Source: Vreelandella sulfidaeris (GTDB lineage Bacteria > Pseudomonadota > Gammaproteobacteria > Pseudomonadales > Halomonadaceae). Taken from it: 64,000 bases of DNA. Below the pieces are notes generated by a model. The model was not told the DNA's origin and ran no database searches. It worked only from the letters and a program-made list of their open reading frames with translations. The position numbers were made by a program, and so were the translations under genes. This document shows positions 1 to 9,431 of this stretch, piece by piece. The stretch spans positions 4,092,001-4,156,000 of the forward strand of contig AP019514.1 of the NCBI GenBank assembly GCA_007182875.1. The letters run 5' to 3'. Position 1 is the stretch's first letter. Each line of letters opens with the position of its first letter.

Positions 1-1154
1 AAGGGCAAAGGCGTGATTGGCCGCCGGAACGCCACCGTAAATAGCAACGTGCATCAGCACCTGGCGCAACTCGACTTCAGTAAGGCCAATACGCTTGGCG
101 GTTTTTAAGTGCAGCGTTAGCTCTTCACGGCCAAGCGCGGCGAGAATACCGGTGGTGATCATGCTGCGCTCACGCCGAGTTAAGTCGTCATTGCTCCACA
201 GCTCACCCCAGGCCAGGCGGGTAATCATCTGCTGGAAGGGTGCATCCAGACTGTTGGCGTTGGCGGTCGAGCGCGCCACGTGATCCTCGCCCAGTACCTG
301 CTTGCGGGTCTCAAGACCAGTGGCATATGCCACGCCGTGGTTAGCCACATCGCCCAGGTCCGTTGCCAGCACGGCGAGGAGCTTTGCGCGAACAGCGCCG
401 GGGCTTCTACCGCAGGCACGTGGCCGATGCCGTCAAAAATCTCCAGCGGTGCATCATCGATTTCCGCTGCCAGAGATTCCAGCGTGGCAGGCGGCGTGGC
501 CATATCTTCACTGCCGCCGAACAGCTGCACCCTGACCTTATGAGGGACACTCTTACCGGAAAGTTTGCCGGTAAAGGTATCGCGGCCAAGCATTTCACAC
601 AGCTGAGCGTAGGACTCATCATCGCCACGGCCCATTTGCACGCACCATCCCGCTTTTAGCGCCGGGCTTGCCTCAAAGGCCTTGGGGGCAAACCAGCGCG
701 GTACGATCTCTTCAGCCATGGCCGCCAAACCTTCCTGACGCACGCGGCCTGCGCGAGTGTTCCAGAGATCCGGGGTGCCGATCACCGCGCCGGTATTGGT
801 CAGCGTGGCAGAGAGCAAGCGTTCGCTATGCGCGGCAATCAACTGCTGGCCGACGACACCGCCAATGGAGGTACCGGCGAAGTGAAAGCGCTCAGCACCC
901 GCCCGTTCCACTAATGCCAAGACCTCTGCTGCCAGATCAGCAGGAGTGATGCGCTCGCCGCCCACCGCTTGACTGGCACCGTGGCCGGGAAGATCCCAAG
1001 TCAGTACGCGATAGCGGGGAAGCAGTGCGGGAATCACGTCGTCCCATACCGCCTGAGTCATGCCCAGCGGGTGCGCCAGCACGATAAGTGGATTCACTAC
1101 CGAGCCGAGCAGCCGGTAAGCCACGCTGCGACCGCTGATGGAATGAAAAGCCAT
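1..1154 (-). CDS. pcaDC: PcaD-PcaC fusion: 3-oxoadipate enol-lactonase / 4-carboxymuconolactone decarboxylase (partial)
   Basis: Catalyses two late steps of protocatechuate breakdown in the cytoplasm. Residues 1 to about 260 are an alpha/beta hydrolase: nucleophile elbow GTSIGG, and the final histidine in DGIGHVP. After a frameshift near 385-395 (CAAAG, probably CAAAAG) the reading continues as a whole PcaC domain, from GVAYATGLETRKQVLGED to HVAIYGGVPAANHAF at the window edge, where the gene is cut. No stop codon, ATG or ribosome site separates the two domains, so I read one fused protein as in PcaL-type enzymes; two overlapping genes are less likely. The ATG at 1154 has a good GGAGG site about 6 bases upstream. 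Last gene of pcaI-J-F-DC. Confidence 0.85.
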
Positions 1155-1165
1155 GCTTGCCTCCG

Positions 1166-2382
1166 TTAAACGCGTTCGATCAGCGTGGCGATACCTTGCC
1201 CGACGCCGATACACATGGTGCACAGTGCATAGCGGCCCTGCTTGATCTCAAGCTCATGCATGGCGCTGGTAATGATGCGTGCACCCGACATGCCCAGCGG
1301 ATGGCCGAGTGCGATAGCACCGCCATTGGGATTGACCCGCGAATCGTTGTCGTCGATACCCAGCTCGCGCAGGCAGGCCAGTGACTGGGCCGCGAAGGCT
1401 TCATTAAGTTCGATATGGTCAAGCTGATCGAGGCTCATGCCCAAGCGCTTTAAAAGCTTCTGGGTGGCCGGTACCGGGCCGATACCCATGATGCGTGGCT
1501 CCACCCCAGCGGTGGCCATGCCGTGAATGCGCGCCATGGGTGTCAGGTTATAGCGTTTCACCGCCGCTTCGCTGGCGACAATCACTGCAGCTGCACCATC
1601 ATTGACGCCGGAGGCGTTACCGGCAGTGACTGACCCCATCACGCTGGAGCCGGCGGCTCGAAACGGGGTCGGCAGGCTGGCAAGTTTTTCTAGTGTTGTT
1701 TCGCGGGGATGCTCGTCGGTATCGAAGATCAGCGGCGCTTGCTTGCGCCGCGGGATCTCGATCGGGACGATTTCCCGCGCCAGGCGACCGTTGTCCTGAG
1801 CGCGCTTGGTTTTGAGCTGCGAATCAAAAGCGAACTGGTCCTGGTCCTCGCGAGAGATCTTGAACTGCTCGGCAACGTTCTCGGCGGTCTCCGGCATCGA
1901 ATCGACCCCGTACTGCTTTTTGAGCAGCGGGTTGATAAAGCGCCAGCCAATGGTGGTGTCTTCCATGGTCTGGGTGCGCGAAAAGGCCGTGTCGGCCTTG
2001 CCTAGCACGTAGGGCGCGCGCGACATTGACTCGACGCCGCCAGCTATCATCAACTCGGCCTCACCAGCACGCACAGCGCGTGCTGCCGTACCAATGGCGT
2101 CCATGCTCGAACCGCACAGCCGGTTGATGGTGGTGCCGGGAACACTCGTCGGCAGACCCGCAAGCAGTAACGCCATACGTGCCACGTTGCGGTTGTCCTC
2201 GCCCGCCTGGTTGGCGCAGCCCATAATGACATCGTCGATGCCCGCCGGATCGAGACCGGGGCGCGAGCCAGCAGCGCTTCGAAAATACGCGCGGCGAGAT
2301 CGTCAGGACGCATGCTCGACAGCGACCCGCCAAATTTGCCGACGGCCGAACGTACTGGATGGCATAGATAAACATCGTTCAT
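1166..2382 (-). CDS. pcaF: 3-oxoadipyl-CoA thiolase
   Basis: Thiolytic cleavage of 3-oxoadipyl-CoA to acetyl-CoA and succinyl-CoA, last step of the beta-ketoadipate pathway. About 405 residues, the normal thiolase length. The acylated cysteine is in NRLCGSSM, the general-base histidine in [10 protein letters not shown], and the second cysteine in [10 protein letters not shown]. The first 42 residues ([19 protein letters not shown]) are in another frame: the run CCCC near 2258 must be CCCCC to give RAPGLDPAG. It lies 11 bases after pcaJ and 11 before pcaDC, in one operon. A generic acetyl-CoA acetyltransferase would look similar, but the context decides for PcaF. Confidence 0.9.
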
Positions 2383-2393
2383 TGCATGACTCC

Positions 2394-3167
2394 TTATTCG
2401 CCGGCGTGGGCACGTTCAGTACGTGCTTTGAGCTCACGCAAGATGGTTAGCTCTTTCTCGCTGGGCTCAGGGGTACTTTCAAGCTGCTCAGCAAAGCGCA
2501 CTTCCCAGCCGGTCGCTTCAATCACATCTTCGCGACTCACGCCGGGGTGCAGCGATACCACTAACAGCTCTTTGGTCTCCGAGTCGGGCTTCATCACGCA
2601 CAGGTCGGTAATCACTCGGGTAGGGCCTTTGCCGATATTGGGCACGTTATCGCGCCCTTTGCCGTCGCGGCCAAAGCCCAGCGTGGTGACAAAGTCGACA
2701 TCTTTCACAAAGGCGCGCTTCGAGTGCTTCAGGGTGATAAACACTTCACCGGCGTTGGTGGCGATTTCCGGCGCACCGCCGCCGCCCGGCAGGCGCACCT
2801 TGGGCGCTTTGTAATCGCCGATCAGCGTGGTGTTCAGGTTAGCAAAACGGTCGATTTGTGCCGTGCCCAGAAAGCCCACATCCACCTTGCCACCCTGCAG
2901 CCAGTAGCGGAACATTTCCGGCACTGCCACGGTGGTCAGAGCGGATTCGCACAGTTCACCATCACCGATGGAGAGCGGCAGAATATCGGGCTTGGTTTGC
3001 AGCGTGCCGGACTCGTAGATCAGCACCACGTCAGGGGCGTGAGTAAGCCGCGCCAGGTTGGCAGCTTCAGAGGGTAAACCAATGCCCACAAAGCAGGTCA
3101 TGCCATTTTCCAGCGCCCGCGCGGCGGTCACCGACATCATTTCAGAAGAGGTGTATTCCAGACTCAT
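2394..3167 (-). CDS. pcaJ: 3-oxoadipate CoA-transferase, subunit B
   Basis: Transfers CoA from succinyl-CoA to 3-oxoadipate together with subunit A. An intact 257-residue ORF of the glutaconate/3-oxoadipate CoA-transferase beta type. The probable catalytic glutamate is in IYESGTL and the glycine-rich turn in RLPGGGGAPEIA. Its ATG at 3167 overlaps the TGA of pcaI (ATGA), so translation is probably coupled. It is one of the few genes here without a frameshift. Confidence 0.9.
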   Translation of the reverse strand: MSLEYTSSEMMSVTAARALENGMTCFVGIGLPSEAANLARLTHAPDVVLIYESGTLQTKPDILPLSIGDGELCESALTTVAVPEMFRYWLQGGKVDVGFLGTAQIDRFANLNTTLIGDYKAPKVRLPGGGGAPEIATNAGEVFITLKHSKRAFVKDVDFVTTLGFGRDGKGRDNVPNIGKGPTRVITDLCVMKPDSETKELLVVSLHPGVSREDVIEATGWEVRFAEQLESTPEPSEKELTILRELKARTERAHAGE

Positions 3168-3998
3168 CAGGCTTGGCCTCCTGCAGAATGGTGAGCAGTA
3201 CTGTAAACGTTGTCATCAAGCCACTGGGTGAAGGTATCGCGGTCTCGAGCGATGGCATCCCACTCTTTGTAGAAGCGGTTGCTGCGGCCGTAGTAGCCGT
3301 GGGTGTAGGATGGCAGTGCGCCTTTCTCGGCGACCGAAATAGCGCTGATAGCCCAGCTGGGAATGACACAGGCATTCGGGTGCGCCTTCAGGTCATCGAC
3401 GATCTCTTCTACCGTCACGATGCTGTGCTTGGCGGCCAGCACTGCTTCTTTCTGTACGCCAACAATGCCCTCGACCAACACATTGCCCTGGCGATCCGCT
3501 CGCTGAGCGTGGATGATCGAGACGTCTGGGCGCACCGACGGTACAGCTGCCAGGCGCTCGCCAGTAAACGGGCACTCGATGAATTTGATTTGGTCGTTGA
3601 CGCTGGGCAGTTCGCTGCCGATGTAACCACGAAATACCGCCATCGGTAATCCCGCAGCGCCTGCCTCAAAGGCGCAGGCCATGGCGGCATGGCTATGCTC
3701 AAGAATCTCGATCTTGCACGGCCAGCCTTTCTCGACCGCATCACGCAGGCGGTGAAGCGATCCTACGCCTGGGTTGCCGCCCCAAGAGAAGATCACCTTT
3801 TAGCGCAGCCCGCGCCAATCATCTGATCGTAAATGATGTCAGGGGTCATACGGATCAGGGTGAGGTCGCGCTTTTCTGACGGATTACTTCGTGACCCGCC
3901 GCAAACGGAATCAGGTGGGTAAAGCCTTCCATGGCAACGGTGGCGCCGTCTTGAACGTAGCGCGCTACCGCGTCATGCAAGCTGAGAAACTCGGCCAT
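3167..3998 (-). CDS. pcaI: 3-oxoadipate CoA-transferase, subunit A
   Basis: Partner of PcaJ; converts 3-oxoadipate to 3-oxoadipyl-CoA. The ATG at 3998 (MAEFLSLHDAVARYVQDG) has GAGG about 8 bases upstream. Two frameshifts: near 3880 (after GHEVIR) and near 3797, where AAAA should be AAAAA to read CAKKVIFSWGGNPGVGS. The restored protein is about 278 residues, the usual size of the CatI/PcaI group. Conserved stretches include GATVAMEGFTHL, FSWGGNPGVGSLHR and IIHAQRADRQGNV. First gene of the pcaI-J-F-DC operon; the palindromic operator at 4041-4057 lies 43 bases before its start. Confidence 0.88.
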
Positions 3999-4040
3999 GA
4001 TGGGTGCCTCTTAGCTGATCGTGACTAACTTATTGGTATT

Positions 4041-4076
4041 TGTTCGTTAAACGAACATAGATTCTCTATACGAACA
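4041..4076. promoter_or_regulatory. Candidate IclR-type (PcaR/PcaU-like) operator upstream of pcaI
   Basis: 4041-4057 is a perfect 8-bp inverted repeat with a one-base spacer (core GTTCG-N5-CGAAC). A third half-site, ACGAACA, recurs at 4070-4076, a direct repeat of 4051-4057 twelve bases further on. Palindrome plus direct third repeat resembles published PcaU and PobR operators. The assignment to the IclR regulator at 18601 is inference. The rest of the 3999-4185 gap shows nothing else clear. Confidence 0.65.
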
Positions 4077-4185
4077 AGTTACTGCTGAACGCTAACCCGG
4101 TCAAACCCTCACGCGCTAATTTAGCGCCTAGCCAGCCCCTTCCCTATTACTAATGCATAAAATAAAAGCCATTCTTTTCAGCTTC

Positions 4186-5514
4186 TTAGTTATTTTCTAG
4201 CCACTTTTTAGTGCGGATAACCTGGGCTGAGCTGCTACCAAGGTATAACGCAGGATCGCAGGCTTTACGCAGTGCATCGGCATCAACGATGCCTTTTATT
4301 TCGGGTTGGTCAGCGAGCACGTCGGCATAAGCGCGCACTTGTAGGCGAGCGGTTTCCGCTGCTTCTGCGCTAACGGCTTTGGCTCTGTCCGCCCCTAGCG
4401 TAGGCGCCAGTAATCGCGCTACCGGCTCGGCCATAATACCGCCCCCGGTGGCTGCCAGATTTCGCCACATGTTCGCAGGGTTCACCTCAAGGCCCTCGAG
4501 CAGCACCGCCACCTGCTCTAGTGCACCCTCGACCAGCAGAGCACTCTCCATCAACGGCGCCCACTCCGCGTGCCACTCGCCCAGCCCACGTTCAAGAGGC
4601 TGGGCGGCTGCGTTGATCAGCACGCTGGTGTGGCCATGCACTTGTTTCGCCGCAGCGCGGATCAGTGCGCTGCGAACGGGGTTACGCTTATGGGGCATGG
4701 AGGAGGACTCCCCATCCCGGGTGCCGAGGGTTCTGCCACTTCGCCGACTTCGGTTTGCGTGAGCAGCGATACATCCAGCGCAATTTTTTCAGCCGCGCCC
4801 GCCACTGCATCTAACGCGCTACCAAGTGCATGGATCGGGTAACGGTCGGTATGCCAGGGCAATACTGGAGCGGCCAAGCCTAACCGCTCGGCCAGCGCGT
4901 CCATCCATTCAAGCCCCGAGGTGTCCCAACCTGAGTGCACGCCCACCGCACCGCCGAACTGAACGGGGAGCTCAATGTGGCTTAACCGGCGGCGGCTCTG
5001 CTCCAGGCCGATCGCCCAGTGGGCCACCTTGACGCCAAAGGTGATCGGCAGCGCCTGCTGCATTAGCGTACGCCCCACCATGGGCGTGTCGATGTGAGCT
5101 TCCATTAACGTCGTCGCCGCCGAGCGACAGCGCAGCAGCAATGCATCCAGCGCGGCCAAACGTGGTTTAAGTAACAGCATTAGCGCTGAGTCGACCACAT
5201 CCTGGCTCGTCGCGCCTTGATGCCAGTAGCGCTTGAGCTCATCGGCGAGCAGCGCCCTGCCCTGCTTTACGAAAGGGATAGCCACGTTGCCGCCGCTGGC
5301 AATGCCCTCGGCAATATCGGCAACATTAAAGTTGGCGCTTTCCAGTTGACTGCGCATTTGCTGGCTAACGCCGTTAGGAACCGCACCGCTCGTTTCCTGG
5401 ACCTCGGCTAGGGCTAACTCAAAAGCCAACATGGCATGCACCATGGCGCTATCGTCGCACGCGTCTACTGCGTGCTGGCTCATAAACGGGTGCTTTAAAA
5501 AATCCAGCGGGCAT
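4186..5514 (-). CDS. pcaB: 3-carboxy-cis,cis-muconate cycloisomerase
   Basis: Forms 4-carboxymuconolactone from the ring-opened product of protocatechuate. It belongs to the fumarase/aspartase superfamily; the signature loop SSSMPHKRNP is complete once a frameshift near 4705 is repaired (GGGG for GGGGG in MGESSS). Also visible are HQGATSQDVVDSAL and MVGRTLMQQALP. I choose the ATG at 5514, which has AGGAGG at 5525-5530 ten bases upstream. It needs one base fewer in the A/T run around 5506-5511 to read MPAGFLKHPFMSQHAV, which matches the N-terminus of known PcaB. The alternative ATG at 5561 has no ribosome site and abuts the operator. About 440 residues. Confidence 0.88.
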
Positions 5515-5563
5515 GGGCAGCAGGCCTCCTTGATAACGTTGTCCAGGGCAAAATTGTACATAT

Positions 5564-5578
5564 GTTCGTCATTCGAAC
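5564..5578. promoter_or_regulatory. Candidate IclR-type operator upstream of pcaB
   Basis: GTTCG-TCATT-CGAAC, the same half-sites and five-base spacer as at 4041 and 18532. It lies 50 bases before the chosen pcaB start, about the same distance as the pcaI operator has to its start. The following bases CTATACGCTA resemble those after the 12217 site (CTACGCTA). Confidence 0.6.
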
Positions 5579-5717
5579 TATACGCTAAATAGACAGGCGC
5601 TAACTTGCAAACACCAGCTTGCCAGAAAAGGTAGGCACGCGATGGCTTGTGTTCCGGTTTAAGACAGCTTCTCGTCGGCGCGCACGTAGCGCAACACCAT
5701 GTCGGTAACATGTTCTT

Positions 5718-6335
5718 CTAACTTTGCTGGTTTTCCGGTGCGGCCTGATGCCAATCAAAAATACGCGAAAACGTGTGCTGGTTTGAGACATTAAAGAAGG
5801 ACAACGCGCTAATCAGCCAGTGCAACTCCCGTGGGTCTAAACCCTCACGAAAACAGCCAGCCTCGACACCTCGCGCATACACATTGGTAAGCACATCGAT
5901 TACCCCGGCATTGAGCGATTGAATTAACGCTGACTGCGCTATAAACCGGCCATGATGAATATTTTCGATCATGACCAGACGAATAAAATCGGGATTTTTG
6001 GCGTGATGACAGAAGGTAAAGCGCACCAGTTTGCTAAGCGCCTCGAGCGGGGCCAGGTGATCAAGATCCAGTTCGGCCTCTTGAAGACGCACTTTCTGAT
6101 AAGCCGCCTCCAGGGTATGTAAATAGAGTGTCTCTTTATCATTGAAATAGTAATAAATCATCCGCTTGGAGGCGCGGGTTTTCTCGGCGATCTCATCAAT
6201 TCTTGCCCCAGAGAGGCCCTTTTCTGAGAACTCACGAGTAGCCACTGCGAGAATATCGGCGCGCACGGATTCGGGGTCATTCTTGCGCCGACGCCGCGTG
6301 GCAGGAGGACTGGCCTTGGTCGAAGGGGCTGTCAT
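5718..6335 (-). CDS. TetR-family transcriptional regulator
   Basis: Intact, 205 residues. Residues 1-25 are basic and probably disordered (TRRRRKN); residues 26-75 form the TetR helix-turn-helix (ATREFSEKGLSGARIDEIAEKT, then SKRMIYYYFNDKETLY). The C-terminal half is the variable ligand-binding helical domain. It is divergent from dctPQM-quiC with a 167-base shared promoter region, so it probably controls that operon. Pseudomonas also has a TetR gene next to quiC. The ligand (dehydroshikimate, protocatechuate or another ring acid) is a guess. Confidence 0.85.
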   Translation of the reverse strand: MTAPSTKASPPATRRRRKNDPESVRADILAVATREFSEKGLSGARIDEIAEKTRASKRMIYYYFNDKETLYLHTLEAAYQKVRLQEAELDLDHLAPLEALSKLVRFTFCHHAKNPDFIRLVMIENIHHGRFIAQSALIQSLNAGVIDVLTNVYARGVEAGCFREGLDPRELHWLISALSFFNVSNQHTFSRIFDWHQAAPENQQS

Positions 6336-6390
6336 AGAGCTTGCCTTTTATTGTCGTGGTCATCTTTTGTCTAGTATGCCACAGCTTGAC

Positions 6391-6410
6391 TGAACGTACC
6401 ATTTCGTACA
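6391..6410. promoter_or_regulatory. Possible TetR operator between tetR and dctP
   Basis: TGAACGTACCATTTCGTACA is an imperfect inverted repeat (TGAACG against CGTACA) and also holds CGTAC twice, ten bases apart. It sits in the divergent promoter region. Weak by itself; position is the main argument. Confidence 0.3.
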
Positions 6411-6502
6411 TTGTTGCTCGGGAAAGGGTTAAAAGGCGACGCACGCCACTGCTAGAGGTCTTTTCAACCCCCTGACAACGGCCCAATAAGAGGACAATAA
6501 CA

Positions 6503-7548
6503 ATGTCTTTACGCCCACTGTTTGTATTAAAACCTGCCTCCGTAAAACGTGCCTTGACGGCGGCTATCGCTGCCGCCGCGCTAGCATCTGCCGCCACCGC
6601 TTCCGCACAAACACTACGCTTTGCCCACGTTGATCCTGATGATTGGACCACGTCGAAAAAGGCGCGGCGGGCCAGGTATTCAAAAACCTTGTCGAGGCTG
6701 AAACTGACCTAACCGTGGAACTCTACCCTGCCGGCTCCCTCGGTGGTGAAACCGAGCTAATCGAAGGCGCCCAGGATGGCACGATTAGCATCGCCATGGT
6801 TTCCGGCGCCTACGCCAATTTCTGCCCAGCGGTGGCGGTGACGGATATCCCTTACACTTTCCCGTCGGCGCCAGTGGCATGGCAAGTATTGGACGGCGAA
6901 TTTGGCGCCGCGCTTGCGGAGCACTGCTTACAGCAAACCGGCCTGCGTACATTAGCCTACGGCGAGACTGGCTTTCGCCACTTCACCAACTCCGTGCGCC
7001 CCATCAACTCGCCCGAAGATATGGAAGGCCTGAAATTCCGCGTACAAACCATTCCGCTCTACCTGGAAATGGTCAGCGCGCTGGGTGGTGAGCCCCAGGG
7101 CATCGCTTGGGGTGAAGTACCGACAGCACTTGCCACTGGCGTCGTTGATGGCCAAGAGAACCCTATCTCGGTGATCTACGGCAATAACTTCTACGAGTTC
7201 CAGGACTATCTCACGCTTGATCGCCACGTTTATGGCGTGGATCACATCCTGGTCAACGATGAGATATTCCAGTCGCTCTCTGAAGAAGAGCAAGCCGCTG
7301 TAAAACGTGCCGCTGTGGTCGCTGGCACCACCGGACGTGCCATCCAGCAGTTCAACTCTGCGCAGGGGATCACCAAGCTGCAAGAAGAAGGCATGGAAGT
7401 GACCCAGCCCACCGCTGAACAGATGGAAGCTTTCCGCGAAGCAGCGCAGCCACCGGTTCAGGCATATCTGCGTGACGAGCTTGGCGATGACGCCGAATGG
7501 ATTGATCGCCTCTCATCGGCTGTCGAAGAAGCCTCCGCGAACTTTTAA
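6503..7548 (+). CDS. dctP: TRAP transporter solute-binding protein (DctP type)
   Basis: Periplasmic receptor of a TRAP system, presumably for an aromatic or alicyclic acid of this pathway. Residues 1-35 are a Sec signal peptide ending ASAATASAQ. Then LRFAHVDPDDWTTS, a frameshift at about 6655 (AAAAA for AAAAAA), and the rest of a DctP fold: YPAGSLGGETELIEGAQ and the hallmark ligand-binding stretch EDMEGLKFRVQTIPLYLEMV with its arginine. AGAGGA stands nine bases before the ATG. First gene of the operon, divergent from tetR, followed by a strong hairpin. Confidence 0.88.
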
Positions 7549-7566
7549 TCCCGCCTGCTCAAACGC

Positions 7567-7598
7567 TTGCGAGTGAACCATTGATGGTTCACTCGCAA
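7567..7598 (+). terminator. Intercistronic hairpin between dctP and dctQ
   Basis: A perfect 15-bp inverted repeat with a two-base centre (TTGCGAGTGAACCAT-TG-mirror). No T-run follows, so it is likelier a 3' stabiliser or attenuator that keeps the binding protein in excess over the membrane subunits than a full terminator. Confidence 0.6.
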
Positions 7599-7646
7599 TC
7601 CCACGTGGCAACCCTGCGTGCCTGACTATTGATTGAAGGTGCTCTT

Positions 7647-8144
7647 ATGTCTGCTCTTCTCACCCGGCTACATCGTGGTCTGATCTTGTTCAATGGCAGC
7701 TTGGCAGGGCTTGCCATGATGCTGATATTTCTGCTGGTCGCGGGCAATGCCTTTGCCCGCTACACCTATGGCGGTTCCATTAGCTGGGGAGAAGACACCG
7801 CCATCTACCTGATGATTTACGGCCTGATGTTCGGTATGTCCTGGGCATATTTACAAGACAAGCACATCGGCTTTGACCTTATTCGACGCTTGCTGCCGCC
7901 TCGCTGGGTGCGCTGGCAAGCCGTGCTCGTCGACCTGATCGTCTTCGTGGTGGGGATTGGTCTGATGGTGTCGGCGGTTGAGTTTATCGCCTCTCGCGGC
8001 GGGCGCACCTCGTCGAGTACCGGCATGCCTATGTGGCTGTTTCAGACGTCTATGCTGGTAGGCGGCGGCTTGCTCAGTCTCTCTGCCTTGGTAATGGGCG
8101 CGCTGCGTTGGAACGAGCAGCTTGGTGAGGAGGCTTCGCCATGA
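7647..8144 (+). CDS. dctQ: TRAP transporter small membrane subunit (DctQ type)
   Basis: Intact, 165 residues with four hydrophobic segments, the usual DctQ size and topology. The family pattern is visible in VAGNAFARYTYGGSISWGED and MSWAYLQDKHIGFDLI. I chose the ATG at 7647 (MSALLTRLHR) because GAAGGTG precedes it; an in-frame start six codons upstream lacks a site. Its TGA overlaps the dctM start (ATGA at 8141), implying coupled translation. Confidence 0.87.
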   Translation: MSALLTRLHRGLILFNGSLAGLAMMLIFLLVAGNAFARYTYGGSISWGEDTAIYLMIYGLMFGMSWAYLQDKHIGFDLIRRLLPPRWVRWQAVLVDLIVFVVGIGLMVSAVEFIASRGGRTSSSTGMPMWLFQTSMLVGGGLLSLSALVMGALRWNEQLGEEASP

Positions 8145-9403
8145 TTTTTATACTGCTGTTAGCACTCGTATTACTCGGTGTGCCATTTGCCTTTGCCATC
8201 CTCGGTTCGCTGACGGTGCTCATGAGTACCGGCGATTTGCCCCTACCATATTCGCATTGTGTCGCAGCAGTTTTCGGTGGCATGGAGTCTTTCCCGCTGT
8301 TGGCGATTCCGCTGTTTATTCTGGCTGGTGAGCTGATGAACGAAGCGGGCATCACCCACCGTATTATTAATCTAGCCAGCGCCATTGTCGGCCGACTTAA
8401 AGCTGGCTTGGCACACGTTAATATCTGGGCGTCGGTCATTTTTGCCGGGCTTTCAGGGTCGGCGATAGCGGATACCTCGGCGCTAGGTCGAGTATTTATC
8501 CCCTCAATGGAAAAGAGGGTTATCCGCGTGATTTTGCCGCCGCGCTGACGGCCGCATCCTCGGTGATTGGCCCCATTATTCCCCCTAGCATTCCGGTGAT
8601 TATCTATGCGCTCACGGTGTCTGGCGTGTCGGTACCCGGGCTCTTTTGGCCGGTATTGTGCCGGGTTTTCTGCTGGCGCTAGGGCTTTCGATTTACGTTT
8701 ACTTTTTTGCTGGCGACATGGTCACCTCAAAGACCAAGCAGCAGTCACGCCGCCACGCGCTTCTGCACGGCTTACTACCCGCACTGATGCCCGTTTTTGT
8801 CGTTGGGGCGATTCTCGCCGGTATTGTGACACCCACCGAGGCGGCGGCTTTTGCCGTGGTCTATGCGTTAATTTTGGGCGTCGTGCTCTACCGCAACATC
8901 AAGCTGGTCAACCTGCCGGGTATCTTCGCTCGTGCCATGCGCGATAGTGCAGTGATCATGGTCATCATGGGGCCGTTGCCGCCGCCAACTGGGTGCTAAC
9001 GTTCGAACGTGTGCCCAATATGCTGACTGATTGGGCGCTGATGAGTATCGATACCCAGTGGACCTTCCTGATTGCCGTCATTCTTCTATTACTGGTGGTA
9101 GGCCTGTTCTTGGAGGGCATCGCGGCCATTTTGGTACTCGTGCCCATTCTTCACCCCATTGCGATGGCGCTGGGTATCGACCCATTGCACTTCGGCATCG
9201 TGGTGATTTTCAACCTGATGATGGGGCTGATTACGCCACCCATGGGGCTGTGCCTATTTGTTGCAGAGTCCGTCTCCGGGGTGGGAATGGGACCGATTAT
9301 TCGCCGCATTCTACCCATGCTGGGCGTACAGTTCTTGATCCTACTGCTGATTACCTTTGTGCCTGAGCTGGTCACCTTCCTGCCACGCCTGGCGGGCTAC
9401 TGA
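8141..9403 (+). CDS. dctM: TRAP transporter large permease subunit (DctM type)
   Basis: Twelve-helix sodium-coupled permease of the dctPQM system, about 421 residues. Conserved stretches: GLSGSAIADTSALG, VIGPIIPPSIPVIIYA, GIVTPTEAAAFAVVYAL and LITPPMGLCLFV. Three one-base deletions break it: near 8513 (AAAA for AAAAA in MEKEGYPRDFAAA), near 8646 (TTTT for TTTTT in GLFLAGIVPG) and near 8971 (GGGG for GGGGG in IMGAVAAANW). All are homopolymers of five in the restored gene. Overlaps dctQ by four bases. Confidence 0.87.
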
Positions 9404-9431
9404 TTCAACGCACTATAAGGAGCATGACGCC

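Noticed and set aside
3173..3649. A 158-residue frame opposite pcaI/pcaJ, and similar long antisense frames (such as 2724-3077, 23217-23771, 51310-51693)
   Set aside because: They mirror the codon pattern of the real genes on the other strand, have no ribosome site and no recognisable domain.
9000..9009. GTTCGAACG as a further IclR site
   Set aside because: It lies inside the dctM coding region, lacks the five-base spacer and is explained by codons.
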